Of a DNA stretch of 64,000 nucleotides, positions 9,720-18,284 are shown piece by piece (the stretch's first letter is position 1; every line of letters starts with the position of its first letter). This DNA comes from Kangiella taiwanensis. GTDB taxonomy: Bacteria > Pseudomonadota > Gammaproteobacteria > Enterobacterales > Kangiellaceae. The stretch is from NCBI RefSeq assembly GCF_020005165.1, contig NZ_JAHCLT010000001.1:496001-560000 (forward strand), read 5' to 3'. The notes under the pieces were generated by a model. That model was not told where the DNA came from, searched no databases, and saw only the letters and a list, made by a program, of their open reading frames with translations. Both the position numbers and the translations under genes were made by a program.

Positions 9720-10541
9720 TCAAGCCCATTTGCGTAATGCTTTGACATGAAAGCGTTTTTGATCTTCGAGTCTGAGTGCGGTTAATCGACTGCCCCAGAC
9801 ACAGCCGGTATCAACTGCGTAAATGTTTTTGGCCTTGGCTTTTCCCTCTAAAGCTGCCCAATGACCAAACACCACACGAGTTTCTTGCCCAATATCACTC
9901 AGCTCGTACCAAGGCCTTAAACCTTTGGCCTGCTTGCCGGGCGTCGATTTACTTTTAAAGTCGAGGCTGCCGTCTTGGTGACAAAAGCGCATTCGTGTAA
10001 AAGCATTTGTGATAAATCGTAGACGTTCGATACCTTTTAAGCCTTTTTGCCAGTGATTCGGCTTATTTCCATACATATGCTGAAAAAAGTCAGTTGCTGT
10101 AGTTTTTTTAGAGAGCACCTCTTCGAGCTCGTAGGCGCAAGCGAGTGTCTGATTTAGATCCCAACCTGGCGCAACGCCGGCATGAGTCATCAAAAAGTCT
10201 AGATGCTTGTCATACACGGCTAATGGCTGCTTCCGTAACCATTTCATGAGCTTTTTGGCGTTATCAGCTTCTAAGATGCGGTTAAGATCGTCTTTCTTCG
10301 GTAATTTAGACTGAGTGTAATAAACGGCGAGAAGGTGCAAGTCGTGATTACCTAAGACAATGTCACACAAGTCTTGGTGATCATAAATGTAATTTAAAAC
10401 TTCAAGCGACTTAGGCCCGCGACTGATCAAATCGCCTGCTAACCATAATTTGTCCTGAGCAGGATTAAACTGGATTTTGTTCAGCAGCAGGCGAAACTCG
10501 TCGTAACATCCTTGGATATCGCCAATAGCGTAGGTCGCCAT
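9720..10541 (-). CDS. apaH: Symmetrical bis(5'-nucleosyl)-tetraphosphatase ApaH
   Basis: ApaH cleaves Ap4A to two ADP and also removes NpnN caps from RNA. The metallophosphatase motifs are intact in its 273 residues: GDIQGCYDE (7-15), GDLISRGPKSLEVL (about 36-49), GNHDLHLLAVY, and LMTHAGVAPGWD. It lies 3 bases downstream of apaG, as in the ksgA-apaG-apaH operon of other gammaproteobacteria; ksgA is not in this window. Confidence 0.96.
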   Translation of the reverse strand: MATYAIGDIQGCYDEFRLLLNKIQFNPAQDKLWLAGDLISRGPKSLEVLNYIYDHQDLCDIVLGNHDLHLLAVYYTQSKLPKKDDLNRILEADNAKKLMKWLRKQPLAVYDKHLDFLMTHAGVAPGWDLNQTLACAYELEEVLSKKTTATDFFQHMYGNKPNHWQKGLKGIERLRFITNAFTRMRFCHQDGSLDFKSKSTPGKQAKGLRPWYELSDIGQETRVVFGHWAALEGKAKAKNIYAVDTGCVWGSRLTALRLEDQKRFHVKALRKWA

Positions 10542-10544
10542 GAA

Positions 10545-10922
10545 CTAGTGCAATACTCCAGGGGCAGCTAAGCTAAATATTGGAATCGGCGCGTTAAATT
10601 CGGCACCATTTTGGCCGATCATTTTATAGTCTCCTTCCATCGTTCCAATGGGAGTTGGAATCACTGCACCGCTTGAATACTGGTAACTTTTACCTGGCTC
10701 GATATAAGGTTGTTCGCCGATTACGCCTTGGCCTTGAACTTCGGTCACTTCACCGTTGGCGTCGGTAATCACCCAGTGTCTTGAGTCAAGTTTAGCGCCT
10801 AAGTCACCGGTGTTTTCAATGGTAATGGTGTAAGCGAAAACATAGCGCTCATTGTCTGGTTCTGATTGTTCTTCGATGTATTGCGTATTAACACTAATTT
10901 GAAATTGATACTGTTGTGACAT
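10545..10922 (-). CDS. apaG: ApaG domain protein (Co2+/Mg2+ efflux-associated)
   Basis: 125 residues forming the fibronectin-III-like ApaG fold. The signature is clear: FAYTITIENTGD, SRHWVITDANG, VQGQGVIGEQPYIEPG and YSSGAVIPTPIGTMEGDY. In Salmonella ApaG mutants show altered cobalt resistance and magnesium efflux, but the molecular function is not established. The gene starts 120 bases from the divergent SDR gene. Confidence 0.95.
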   Translation of the reverse strand: MSQQYQFQISVNTQYIEEQSEPDNERYVFAYTITIENTGDLGAKLDSRHWVITDANGEVTEVQGQGVIGEQPYIEPGKSYQYSSGAVIPTPIGTMEGDYKMIGQNGAEFNAPIPIFSLAAPGVLH

Positions 10923-11042
10923 GTGCTGTATCGAGTTACCTAATGCGTTGAATTGTTATGATCATTCTCTAATGTAACTGTGTTAGGCGCAAGCCTGTGA
11001 TAGTATTTAGCTACTTTTTTGCATAAAAACGGTAATAACCCC

Positions 11043-11837
11043 ATGACAAATAACAAGTCCACCAAAAAAGTTAAAACGGTGATGGTCACTGGCGCTAGTT
11101 CGGGTTTTGGCTTGGAGACGGCGAGACGCTTTGCAGGAGAAGGGCACCGAGTCATCGTTGCGGCACGTCGTAAAGAACGTCTCGAAACCCTAAAGCGTGA
11201 ACTTGATGAGGAGTTTGGCCGAGACACGGTATTTGTGATGCCGTTGGACGTCACCTCTGAAGAGCAAATTGATGCGATGATGACCTCCTTACCAGAAGCG
11301 TTTAGCGAGATTGACGTCTTGGTGAATAATGCGGGATTGGCCTTGGGGCTGGAGCCTGCGCATGAAGCCAATTTGGATGATTGGCACCGCATGGTCGATA
11401 CCAACATCAAGGGTTTGTATTTAATGACGCGAAAGATTTTGCCGGGTATGGTCGAACGACGTCATGGGCATATTATTAACATTGGTTCGATTGCAGGAAA
11501 TTATGCCTATCCGGGTGGTAATGCTTACGGCGCGACTAAAGCTTTCGTGAAGCAGTTCACTCGTAACTTGCGAGCTGACCTTTTGGGAACGCGAATCCGG
11601 GTGACTAATATTGAGCCTGGCTTAGCAGAAACCGAGTTTTCACTAGTACGATTTGATGGCGACAAAAACAAGGCTGACGATGTGTATAAAGGAACTGAAC
11701 CTTTGACCGCAGAAGATATCGCTGAAGCTGTGATTTGGGCTGCCCAACAGCCGCAACATGTTAATATTAACACTATTGAGCTGATGCCAACGTCACAAGC
11801 GTGGGCAGCATTGGCGATTGATAAAATTCAGGGTTAA
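11043..11837 (+). CDS. Short-chain dehydrogenase, YdfG-like 3-hydroxy acid dehydrogenase
   Basis: A classical SDR of 264 residues. The dinucleotide site is TGASSGFG (about 15-22), an Arg-rich stretch AARRKERLE follows (NADP preference likely), then NNAG, the catalytic Ser in GSIAGNYAYPG and the YGATK pair (Tyr and Lys). The end, TIELMPTSQAWA, resembles YdfG, which oxidises L-allo-threonine and 3-hydroxy acids. The ATG at 11043 is preferred over an in-frame TTG at 11019, although neither has a strong ribosome site. It begins a three-gene run with the MAPEG and FKBP genes. Confidence 0.88.
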   Translation: MTNNKSTKKVKTVMVTGASSGFGLETARRFAGEGHRVIVAARRKERLETLKRELDEEFGRDTVFVMPLDVTSEEQIDAMMTSLPEAFSEIDVLVNNAGLALGLEPAHEANLDDWHRMVDTNIKGLYLMTRKILPGMVERRHGHIINIGSIAGNYAYPGGNAYGATKAFVKQFTRNLRADLLGTRIRVTNIEPGLAETEFSLVRFDGDKNKADDVYKGTEPLTAEDIAEAVIWAAQQPQHVNINTIELMPTSQAWAALAIDKIQG

Positions 11838-11854
11838 CAACAAGGAGCTCCCAC

Positions 11855-12277
11855 ATGGCTTTTCAACCGATATTATTACCTGTATTTGTAATGGTAGCGC
11901 TGACATTCGTGGTACCGATTGTCATGGCTCGAAGACGTTTCCGTTTCTACCGTGAGCAACGTTTGCACCCACAAAAAACAGCGACACGTAAGGGCATGAC
12001 TGAGCACATGGGAGACGATCGGGCGGCTGATCACTTTAAAAACTTGTTTGAAATGCCGGTACTATTTTATTTGGCTGCAGTGTTGTCGATCATCACGAAT
12101 AGTGCTTCCTACTGGTTGCTTGGATTGGCGTGGTTGTATGTGGTGACTCGAATTATCCACGCGTACATCCATTGCACTTACAATAATGTATTCCATCGTT
12201 TTAAGGCCTTTATCTCTAGTTTCTTTGTGTTACTAGCTTTATGGGTCGTGTTAATCCTAGATATAGTGGTTTTTTAA
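11855..12277 (+). CDS. MAPEG family membrane protein
   Basis: 140 residues with four hydrophobic segments (about 5-25, 67-85, 88-105 and 117-138). ADHFKNLFEMPVLFYLAAVL and RIIHAYIHCTYNNVFHRFKAF match the MAPEG family (membrane-associated eicosanoid and glutathione metabolism), in which some bacterial members are glutathione-dependent transferases. The substrate cannot be told from sequence. AAGGAGC lies just upstream of the ATG, and the gene sits 17 bases behind the SDR gene. Confidence 0.82.
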   Translation: MAFQPILLPVFVMVALTFVVPIVMARRRFRFYREQRLHPQKTATRKGMTEHMGDDRAADHFKNLFEMPVLFYLAAVLSIITNSASYWLLGLAWLYVVTRIIHAYIHCTYNNVFHRFKAFISSFFVLLALWVVLILDIVVF

Positions 12278-12294
12278 ACTGAGTTAGTGTTGAG

Positions 12295-12777
12295 ATGAAG
12301 ATAGAAAAAAATAGTGTAGTAGAACTGGATTATAAACTCATGGATTTAGAGGGTAATGTCTGGGAAAGCTCAAAAGAGGGCGGTCCTTGGGTGTATTTAC
12401 ATGGCCATGGCGAAGTGATGCCGGGATTAGAAGGCAAGCTTACAGGCAAAGCCATTGGGCAGAAAATAAAAGTCGAGCTAGGGCCTGAAGAGGCTTACGG
12501 GCCTTATGAAGATGATTTAAAAACGGAAGTGCCGCGTGAAGCCTTTGGTGAAGTCGAGAACCTGACTGAAGGCATGCGACTTGCTGCCGAGGGAAGTGAC
12601 GGAGTGCATGCGGTTATGGTTCGTGAGATTCGTGACGATGTAGTGATTATCGACGCCAATCACCCATTAGCCGGCAAAGCGGTTAAAGTTGAAGTTAAAG
12701 TGTTATCCGTAAGAGCTGGCACCGAGGACGAAATCGCCCACGGTCATGTGCATCAACACGGGACTTGTGATCATTGA
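12295..12777 (+). CDS. FKBP-type peptidyl-prolyl isomerase, SlyD-like
   Basis: 160 residues. An FKBP core (VVELDYKLMDLEGNVWESS, GHGEVMPGLEGKLTGKAIG) is interrupted by the insert-in-flap chaperone domain (EEAYGPYEDDL through NHPLAGKAVKVEV), the arrangement of SlyD. The short His/Cys tail (HGHVHQHGTCDH) may bind nickel or zinc but is much shorter than the E. coli SlyD tail. The 3' end overlaps the convergent hydrolase gene by 7 bases. Confidence 0.88.
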   Translation: MKIEKNSVVELDYKLMDLEGNVWESSKEGGPWVYLHGHGEVMPGLEGKLTGKAIGQKIKVELGPEEAYGPYEDDLKTEVPREAFGEVENLTEGMRLAAEGSDGVHAVMVREIRDDVVIIDANHPLAGKAVKVEVKVLSVRAGTEDEIAHGHVHQHGTCDH

Positions 12778-13541
12778 TGAACTTGGAACTCATCGATGAT
12801 GGTTTTTACTAAAGCCGCTGACTGCTTAGGTTTGGTATAAAGCAAGAAGTGGCTTCCTTCCATTGGGTACTTTCTAGCGCCCGGATAAATTTTAGCAATG
12901 CTGTCTTTTGCGCGTTGATTTAGGACTTTGTCATTTGAGGCTTCAACATAAGCAACGGGGACTTTTGGTTGGATTGGAAAATTCCCTAATTGCTTTAAGG
13001 CTTCTGTACGCTTCTTCAGCGTGTCGTGAGGAATCGCTTCAACCACTTTTCTGACATGCTTTACTTGTTCAGCAGAGCCATCATCATTCATAAAACGACT
13101 GCCTAAGTGTTTTTCAGCAAAAGGCAGTTTCATTAGGGTGTTAGCCGTTAGCAGCTTGGGCAATTCAAGTAATGGTTTGCTCGGGGTATCAAGCAAGCTG
13201 ACAAAGAAAATGATCCCTTTCAGTGGAATATCGGGGTGTGCATTAAGATAAGGTGCAATCGAGCCTGCGTAGGATTCAACCAATAGCACAAAGGGTTCTT
13301 GAGGGAGCAGAGGGGCGATGTGTTTTGCCAGAGACTGATGGTCTTGTGGCCCATCATCGGGCAAGGGGATAAACTGTGTCTCTAAGGGCTGGCTCTCTAA
13401 GAGATTAGGCTCCAGCGTAAGATGTTGTAGAAATTCTTGGCACAATTGATCGTTGCCATTAAGTCCAGGGATGACGACCAGTTTCACAGCTTTCTCCACA
13501 TCGTTTTTAATTAGTTTAGTTGTCGCTGATGTCAGTAGCAT
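12771..13541 (-). CDS. Alpha/beta hydrolase, substrate unknown
   Basis: 256 residues with an alpha/beta-hydrolase fold beginning at KLVVIPGLNGND (about residues 20-31). The nucleophile elbow reads LLVESYAGS; the first glycine of GxSxG is replaced but the Ser and following Gly remain. The C-terminal EGSHFLLYTKP supplies the catalytic His. No signal peptide. It is convergent with the FKBP gene and lies 20 bases downstream of rph, with which it may be co-transcribed. Confidence 0.75.
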   Translation of the reverse strand: MLLTSATTKLIKNDVEKAVKLVVIPGLNGNDQLCQEFLQHLTLEPNLLESQPLETQFIPLPDDGPQDHQSLAKHIAPLLPQEPFVLLVESYAGSIAPYLNAHPDIPLKGIIFFVSLLDTPSKPLLELPKLLTANTLMKLPFAEKHLGSRFMNDDGSAEQVKHVRKVVEAIPHDTLKKRTEALKQLGNFPIQPKVPVAYVEASNDKVLNQRAKDSIAKIYPGARKYPMEGSHFLLYTKPKQSAALVKTIIDEFQVHQ

Positions 13542-13561
13542 GACATCAGCGTTAGAAAGCG

Positions 13562-14278
13562 TTAGCTAGCGATAGCCTGCTTCTGGATGTCAAAGATCTC
13601 TCGGATACCTTGTTTGCCCAGCTCTAACATTTGCATCAGCTCATCACCGCTAAACGTTTCCCCTTCGGCTGTGCCTTGAATCTCGATGAAACCACCGTGT
13701 TCATCCATAACCAGGTTCATGTCAGTTTCGGCGCTAGAGTCTTCAGGGTAATCCAAGTCGAGAACAGGTGTGCCTTCATAAATACCAACCGACACAGAAC
13801 CAATCATGTGTTTTAGCGGATTGGTTTTTATCATGCCTTTTTGACGCATAGAAAAAAGAGCATCGTGAAGCGCGACACAAGCACCACTGATTGATGCTGT
13901 ACGAGTACCACCGTCAGCTTGTAACACGTCGCAGTCAAGGTAAATAGTGTGTTCGCCAAGCTGTTTTAAATCGACAGCTGCACGCAGTGAGCGACCAATA
14001 AGTCGTTGAATTTCCAAGGTTCTGCCGCCTTGCTTGCCACGAGATGCCTCACGATCCATGCGGCTGTGGGTTGAGCGCGGTAGCATGCCATATTCCGCAG
14101 TCAGCCAGCCTTGCCCTTTGCCTTTTAGGAAGCGTGGAACACTTTCAACCACACTGGCGTTACATAGGACTTTGGTCTCGCCAAACTCGATAAGGACAGA
14201 GCCTTCAGCATGTTTAGTGTAGTTGCGTGTGATGGTGACAGGTCTTAATTGATTGCTGCTTCGTCCGCTAGGGCGCAT
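13562..14278 (-). CDS. rph: Ribonuclease PH
   Basis: A phosphorolytic 3'-5' exoribonuclease of 238 residues acting on tRNA 3' ends. [20 protein letters not shown] at the N-terminus, [23 protein letters not shown] and [17 protein letters not shown] are characteristic, and the phosphate-binding arginines are present. No truncation of the E. coli K-12 type. Often adjacent to yicC in related genomes; here they are about 4 kb apart. A TATAAT on the minus strand (14319-14324) is a candidate -10 element. Confidence 0.97.
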   Translation of the reverse strand: MRPSGRSSNQLRPVTITRNYTKHAEGSVLIEFGETKVLCNASVVESVPRFLKGKGQGWLTAEYGMLPRSTHSRMDREASRGKQGGRTLEIQRLIGRSLRAAVDLKQLGEHTIYLDCDVLQADGGTRTASISGACVALHDALFSMRQKGMIKTNPLKHMIGSVSVGIYEGTPVLDLDYPEDSSAETDMNLVMDEHGGFIEIQGTAEGETFSGDELMQMLELGKQGIREIFDIQKQAIAS

Positions 14279-14334
14279 AAAGACTCCTCTCTTTATGATG
14301 ATTTAAATCTTGCGTCGATTATACGGAATCTATA

Positions 14335-14360
14335 GACCCATTCCTATGGCAATGGGTCTT
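14335..14360. repeat. Perfect 9-bp inverted repeat upstream of rph
   Basis: AGACCCATT (14335-14343) and AATGGGTCT (14352-14360) are exact complements around an 8-base spacer. No gene ends nearby, so a terminator is unlikely; the element sits just upstream of a TATAAT read towards rph, where a regulator could bind. It could also fold in a transcript. The role is unknown. Confidence 0.5.
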
Positions 14361-14536
14361 TGTTGCTAAAAGATATGATTAATAAATGTAAAGACATGTT
14401 AAATATCAATAAACAGTGATTAAGTTCTATATTTAAAGTGTTTAACCATAAATAGTTCATATTTTGGAAGTCAGCATATTTTATGTTTAAAGGGGTGTGG
14501 TAGCCTTTGTATCAAATTGTAGATAGGAGTTTGAAC

Positions 14537-15412
14537 ATGAAAAAACTATTAAAACTAAGTGCTTTAGCAACCAGTGTCGCGTTGGCACTAGTCGCCTGTA
14601 AATCTGATGATGATCCTGAAAAAGGTAAACTAGCCGTAGCAGTAACCGATGCTCCCGTTGATGGCGCTGAAGCGGTTGTAGTGCAGTTCACTGGTGTAGA
14701 AATTCAAGGCCCTGGTGGCCCGCAAAGTTTTGATTTTAATTCTCCAAAAACCATCGACTTATTAGAGCTTACAGGGGATGAGTCATTGGAGCTTCTGGCT
14801 GAAACTGAATTGGATGCAGGGGAATATCAGTGGATGCGTTTAAAGGTAAACGCAGAGCGTGGCGTAACCGACTCTTATATTGATATTAATGGTGCCCGCT
14901 ACTCATTATTTGTCCCAAGTGGCAGTCAGTCAGGCTTAAAATTGAACCGCCCCTTTGTTATTGCTGCTGGTGGCTTAACAGACTTTACGATTGATTTTGA
15001 TTTACGCAAGTCAGTCCATGAGCCACAGAATGATGCCGAAGATTATTATTTACGCCCAACTTTAAGGATTGTTGATAATGCCCAAGTTGGACACATTAAC
15101 GGCCTGATTGACCCTAATCTAATCAATGCCGAAGGGTGTACGGACTCTAGCGCTGTCTACTTGTTTGCAGGTGCAGATGCAGAAGTGGATGATGTCGATG
15201 CAAACGAACCTGAGCCTATCACAACGGGTCTTGTGGAAGTAAACAACGACGGTGGCTTTGTGTATGAAATTGGTTTTGTATTAGCGGGTGATTACACTTT
15301 AGCGTTTACTTGTGAGGCGGCTAATGATGACCCAGAAACCGATGATGTCATAAACTTCACTACTCAGAATGTAACAGTTACGGCTGACGGTACTGTAACC
15401 GTAGACTTTTAA
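14537..15412 (+). CDS. DUF4382 lipoprotein
   Basis: 291 residues. The ATG at 14537 is chosen because ATAGGAG lies at the right distance and because it gives a lipoprotein signal peptide ending in the lipobox LVAC (Cys near residue 21). The mature N-terminal part, KGKLAVAVTDAPVDGAEAVVVQFTGVEI, is the DUF4382 domain, a beta-sandwich carbohydrate-binding-like domain common in secreted proteins of marine bacteria. A second beta-rich domain follows (about 195-291). Role unknown. An intrinsic terminator follows directly. Confidence 0.82.
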   Translation: MKKLLKLSALATSVALALVACKSDDDPEKGKLAVAVTDAPVDGAEAVVVQFTGVEIQGPGGPQSFDFNSPKTIDLLELTGDESLELLAETELDAGEYQWMRLKVNAERGVTDSYIDINGARYSLFVPSGSQSGLKLNRPFVIAAGGLTDFTIDFDLRKSVHEPQNDAEDYYLRPTLRIVDNAQVGHINGLIDPNLINAEGCTDSSAVYLFAGADAEVDDVDANEPEPITTGLVEVNNDGGFVYEIGFVLAGDYTLAFTCEAANDDPETDDVINFTTQNVTVTADGTVTVDF

Positions 15413-15442
15413 TTCATCTTTGTCGAAAGTTTAAGTGGTAAA

Positions 15443-15470
15443 GGCACCCTAAGTTGGGTGCCTTTTATTT
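15443..15470 (+). terminator. Rho-independent terminator after the DUF4382 gene
   Basis: GGCACCC (15443-15449), a 6-base loop and GGGTGCC (15456-15462), followed by TTTTATTT. It also overlaps the stop codon of the convergent gene, so it may limit transcription from both sides. Confidence 0.85.
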
Positions 15471-16285
15471 ATCAGGCTTTTGCCTAACTTAATAAATAGA
15501 AATAAAAACAATAACGGGAATAAAATGTTCTGCACGATGAAAATCGTGATGAGTTGAATGACGCTTTGGCTAGCCTGCTCAGCGGCAGCTTGGTACGCGG
15601 CAATTTGTTTTTTTACATCCAGCTGATCGGCTGCTTCGGAGAACCAGCGTTTGGTTTTTTCTAGTGCAGACAGTTCTTCTTGTAGCTCATCCTCATCAGG
15701 AGTGTTTTGGCGAATTTGGTTTTCGGTTTGCTCTAACCCTGCACTTGCCACTTGATAGTCTTCAGCCAGAAAGCCTTGGTATAAAGCTTCTGAGCCCAGC
15801 GCCATGAGTGGAGTGGCGAAGCGGACTAATACGAGAAACAAGGCTAACTTGAGTACGAAGGGATGAGCCTCTCGTTTTTTGTGATGTTTGAGTAATAGAT
15901 AGAAGGCCGTGAATACCCAGAAGCCAATAATGAACAGGTTAAAGAGTGACCAAGCACCCATTGCCAGTAGTAATTTTTGGACGCCGATAGCGCTGGCTGT
16001 GACTAACATGACGACGGAAAAGCGTTCAATTAAATCATTGATTGGGTCGAGGATTTCACCGGGCGACAAAGTCAGGCCAACGCCTGCTGGCTGCATGGCG
16101 ATTTCAGCTTCTTGCGCCACTGAAATTAAACCGTTCAGTCCTCTCGCTACAGCAAAAGCCACTAAACTTCGTTTCAGTGCTTGGTCGGTATATTGTTCAC
16201 CATGATAGTCGAGAGCTTTGCTACCTGCTAACAAGCTTGCAATCGCCAAACTGATAATGATGAGCCATAAGTTAATAATTTTCAT
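15449..16285 (-). CDS. Hypothetical multi-pass membrane protein
   Basis: 278 residues, not recognised. A signal-anchor or signal peptide is at the N-terminus (about 1-22); hydrophobic segments lie near 92-112, 114-135, 145-165 and 250-270. The stretch between the last two is soluble and helical (EQTENQIRQNTPDEDELQEELSALE, shown in part), probably a coiled coil. It follows the choice-of-anchor B gene on the same strand but is separated from it by a terminator-like hairpin. Confidence 0.6.
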   Translation of the reverse strand: MKIINLWLIIISLAIASLLAGSKALDYHGEQYTDQALKRSLVAFAVARGLNGLISVAQEAEIAMQPAGVGLTLSPGEILDPINDLIERFSVVMLVTASAIGVQKLLLAMGAWSLFNLFIIGFWVFTAFYLLLKHHKKREAHPFVLKLALFLVLVRFATPLMALGSEALYQGFLAEDYQVASAGLEQTENQIRQNTPDEDELQEELSALEKTKRWFSEAADQLDVKKQIAAYQAAAEQASQSVIQLITIFIVQNILFPLLFLFLFIKLGKSLINKRHPT

Positions 16286-16298
16286 AGGCAGTATAGAA

Positions 16299-16323
16299 AG
16301 CCTTAGGCTAAGCCCCTAAGGCT
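16299..16323 (-). terminator. Hairpin between the choice-of-anchor B gene and the membrane protein gene
   Basis: AGCCTTAGG (16299-16307) and CCTAAGGCT (16315-16323) are perfect 9-bp complements around a 7-base loop. Read on the minus strand it follows the stop at 16332 and is trailed by only a short T-rich stretch (TTCT), so termination may be partial. Confidence 0.5.
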
Positions 16324-16331
16324 AAGGTTTA

Positions 16332-18155
16332 TTAAGAATGTTTAGCCAGTGATAATTGTCTGCGATTAAGAATACAGATCGCTAATAACAATAAGAGTAT
16401 AAGCTCAACAGGGCCGCCACCGCCGCCTGAGTCGTTATCTTCTGCCGGTGGTGTCGTCGGTGTATCGGGCTGTGAAGATCCAGGCCCTTCATCACCGATG
16501 TTGCTGTTATCTTTTAAGACGAATAAACCGTTAGAGATATCGCTAACCAAAATTTTGCCACTTGGTAAGTATGGGAAGGTACCCCAAGCGCCATCAAACT
16601 GCGGGTCATTGGTCGCCGGGATTGGGTATGTGTCGAAGAAGCCAATCTCTTTGGGCTGCGTAGGGTCGGCTACGTCCAAGATAGTTAATCCGCGTTTGTA
16701 GTTGGACATATAATATTTATCACCAAGCGTGAAACCATTATGGTCAATGGCTTGGGTTTGGCCTTCATATCGACCAACAACTTGTGGCGACGTAAGGTCA
16801 CGAATATCCATAACGTAAAGACGAGTGTTAACTCCAAGGTTGCGTTCATCCAGCTCGTCTTGGACAAAGATGTAATTTTTATCGTTGGAGTACCAGCCTG
16901 AGTGAGTGTAACTCGCACCATCGTACGGCGTGCTGCTGATACGTACGGGCGATGATTTGTCGGTGGTGTCCCAAATATCCACGGTGTTTTCATTAAAGTC
17001 GATAAACAGCTCGCAGGGGTTATGTCCTGCGGCACATTGATCGGTACGGCTGTCGTCAATGATCATGTTGGTGGCGTCGTGAACATAGCCGGTAGAACTT
17101 GGCGTAGTGACCAACGCAGGGTTCTCAGGATCGACTAAATCAAACACACGATAAGAACCGTTGCCGAGGTTAGAACCAGCGATATAAAGATAGGGTTCAT
17201 GGCCATCAAGTGCTGTGCCGTTGGTGTAATCTATGTTGCCAAGATACACATTGTGTGCCGTTTGGAAGACGTCAATGGTGTTAACCAAGCTAATATTGTT
17301 CGGTGCGTCGCTTAAATCGATGACTTGTAAGCCACCTTGACCTTCCGTGGTGACATAAGCATAGGCCTTATAATTGCCACTAGCATTATCAAGGTACTGA
17401 TAAACCTTAATATCACGCCAAGTACTGTTAACACCCGCAACAGTTCCAACTTCTGTTGGGTTATCTGCGTCAGTAACATCGATTAGGGTCGTACCATTAA
17501 CTACGGCTAATAAAGCATACTCACGATTATTATTAAGATCGACATAACCCCAAATATCACTCGCACTTGAAGGGCTACTACTGATTGAGGCTAATGAAAA
17601 TTGTGAGACAAGATCGACTTGGTAGCATGGAAAGTCATCAGCGTTACCGTTGGTGCAAGCAATCTGCTTTTTGTTCGTGCTGTTAACCTTCTGATAACGC
17701 TCCAGCATGTCTAAGTATTCAGGTTTGACCCTAAACTCTTGATTGCCTTTGGTGTCTTGCAGCAGGCGAAAGCCTTTCTTGCTCAGCTGATCGCGGTACT
17801 CTGCAGGAAGGCCAACAATAGTGGTGATGTGCTTTTCAGGGTTCTGTTTCTTATAGCCGTTGTTTTGAGAGAAACCACCTTTCACCGCCACCATATCATT
17901 CAGTAAATAAAAGATATCCATTTCCTCGGCGTAGTATTTGCCGGATGCGACATAGATTTTGTCGCCTTTGCTTGACTCGTTAACCGCATAGCTGATGGAA
18001 GCGCAAGGCTCGCTCGGTTTAGAGCAGTTACCTTGGTCGACACCATCGACTGCGACATAGCGAATGGGGTGGGCGCCACTGTGTGCTGAAGCAGGTTCGG
18101 TACTAAAAAACGCCGTACAAAAAGCAAGCAGGCCCAAGGGTAGAACTCTTTTCAT
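16332..18155 (-). CDS. Choice-of-anchor B family surface protein with GlyGly-CTERM-like tail
   Basis: 607 residues. A signal peptide (about 1-24, ending ASA) is followed by a DUF1565-like start of a repeat (YVAVDGVDQGNCSKPSEPCASI) and then the choice-of-anchor B domain (about 195-540), with repeated blades such as SDIWGYVDLNNNREYALLAV, TLIDVTDADNPTEVG and LTILDVADPTQPKEIG, similar to LVIVD repeats. The C-terminus has a run of glycines, a hydrophobic helix and NRR, which fits a GlyGly-CTERM sorting signal cut by rhombosortase and handled by type II secretion. Its target and function are unknown. Confidence 0.82.
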   Translation of the reverse strand: MKRVLPLGLLAFCTAFFSTEPASAHSGAHPIRYVAVDGVDQGNCSKPSEPCASISYAVNESSKGDKIYVASGKYYAEEMDIFYLLNDMVAVKGGFSQNNGYKKQNPEKHITTIVGLPAEYRDQLSKKGFRLLQDTKGNQEFRVKPEYLDMLERYQKVNSTNKKQIACTNGNADDFPCYQVDLVSQFSLASISSSPSSASDIWGYVDLNNNREYALLAVVNGTTLIDVTDADNPTEVGTVAGVNSTWRDIKVYQYLDNASGNYKAYAYVTTEGQGGLQVIDLSDAPNNISLVNTIDVFQTAHNVYLGNIDYTNGTALDGHEPYLYIAGSNLGNGSYRVFDLVDPENPALVTTPSSTGYVHDATNMIIDDSRTDQCAAGHNPCELFIDFNENTVDIWDTTDKSSPVRISSTPYDGASYTHSGWYSNDKNYIFVQDELDERNLGVNTRLYVMDIRDLTSPQVVGRYEGQTQAIDHNGFTLGDKYYMSNYKRGLTILDVADPTQPKEIGFFDTYPIPATNDPQFDGAWGTFPYLPSGKILVSDISNGLFVLKDNSNIGDEGPGSSQPDTPTTPPAEDNDSGGGGGPVELILLLLLAICILNRRQLSLAKHS

Positions 18156-18284
18156 TGGTGACTCCTAAAATTGTCTATTTTCCAGCCTATAACAACAACT
18201 TGGCTTTTTCCATGAAAAAAGTCTGTTAAAAAGAACCAAAAGTGATTATTTTGTAAACAAGGATAATAGCTAATGGTTTGATTT

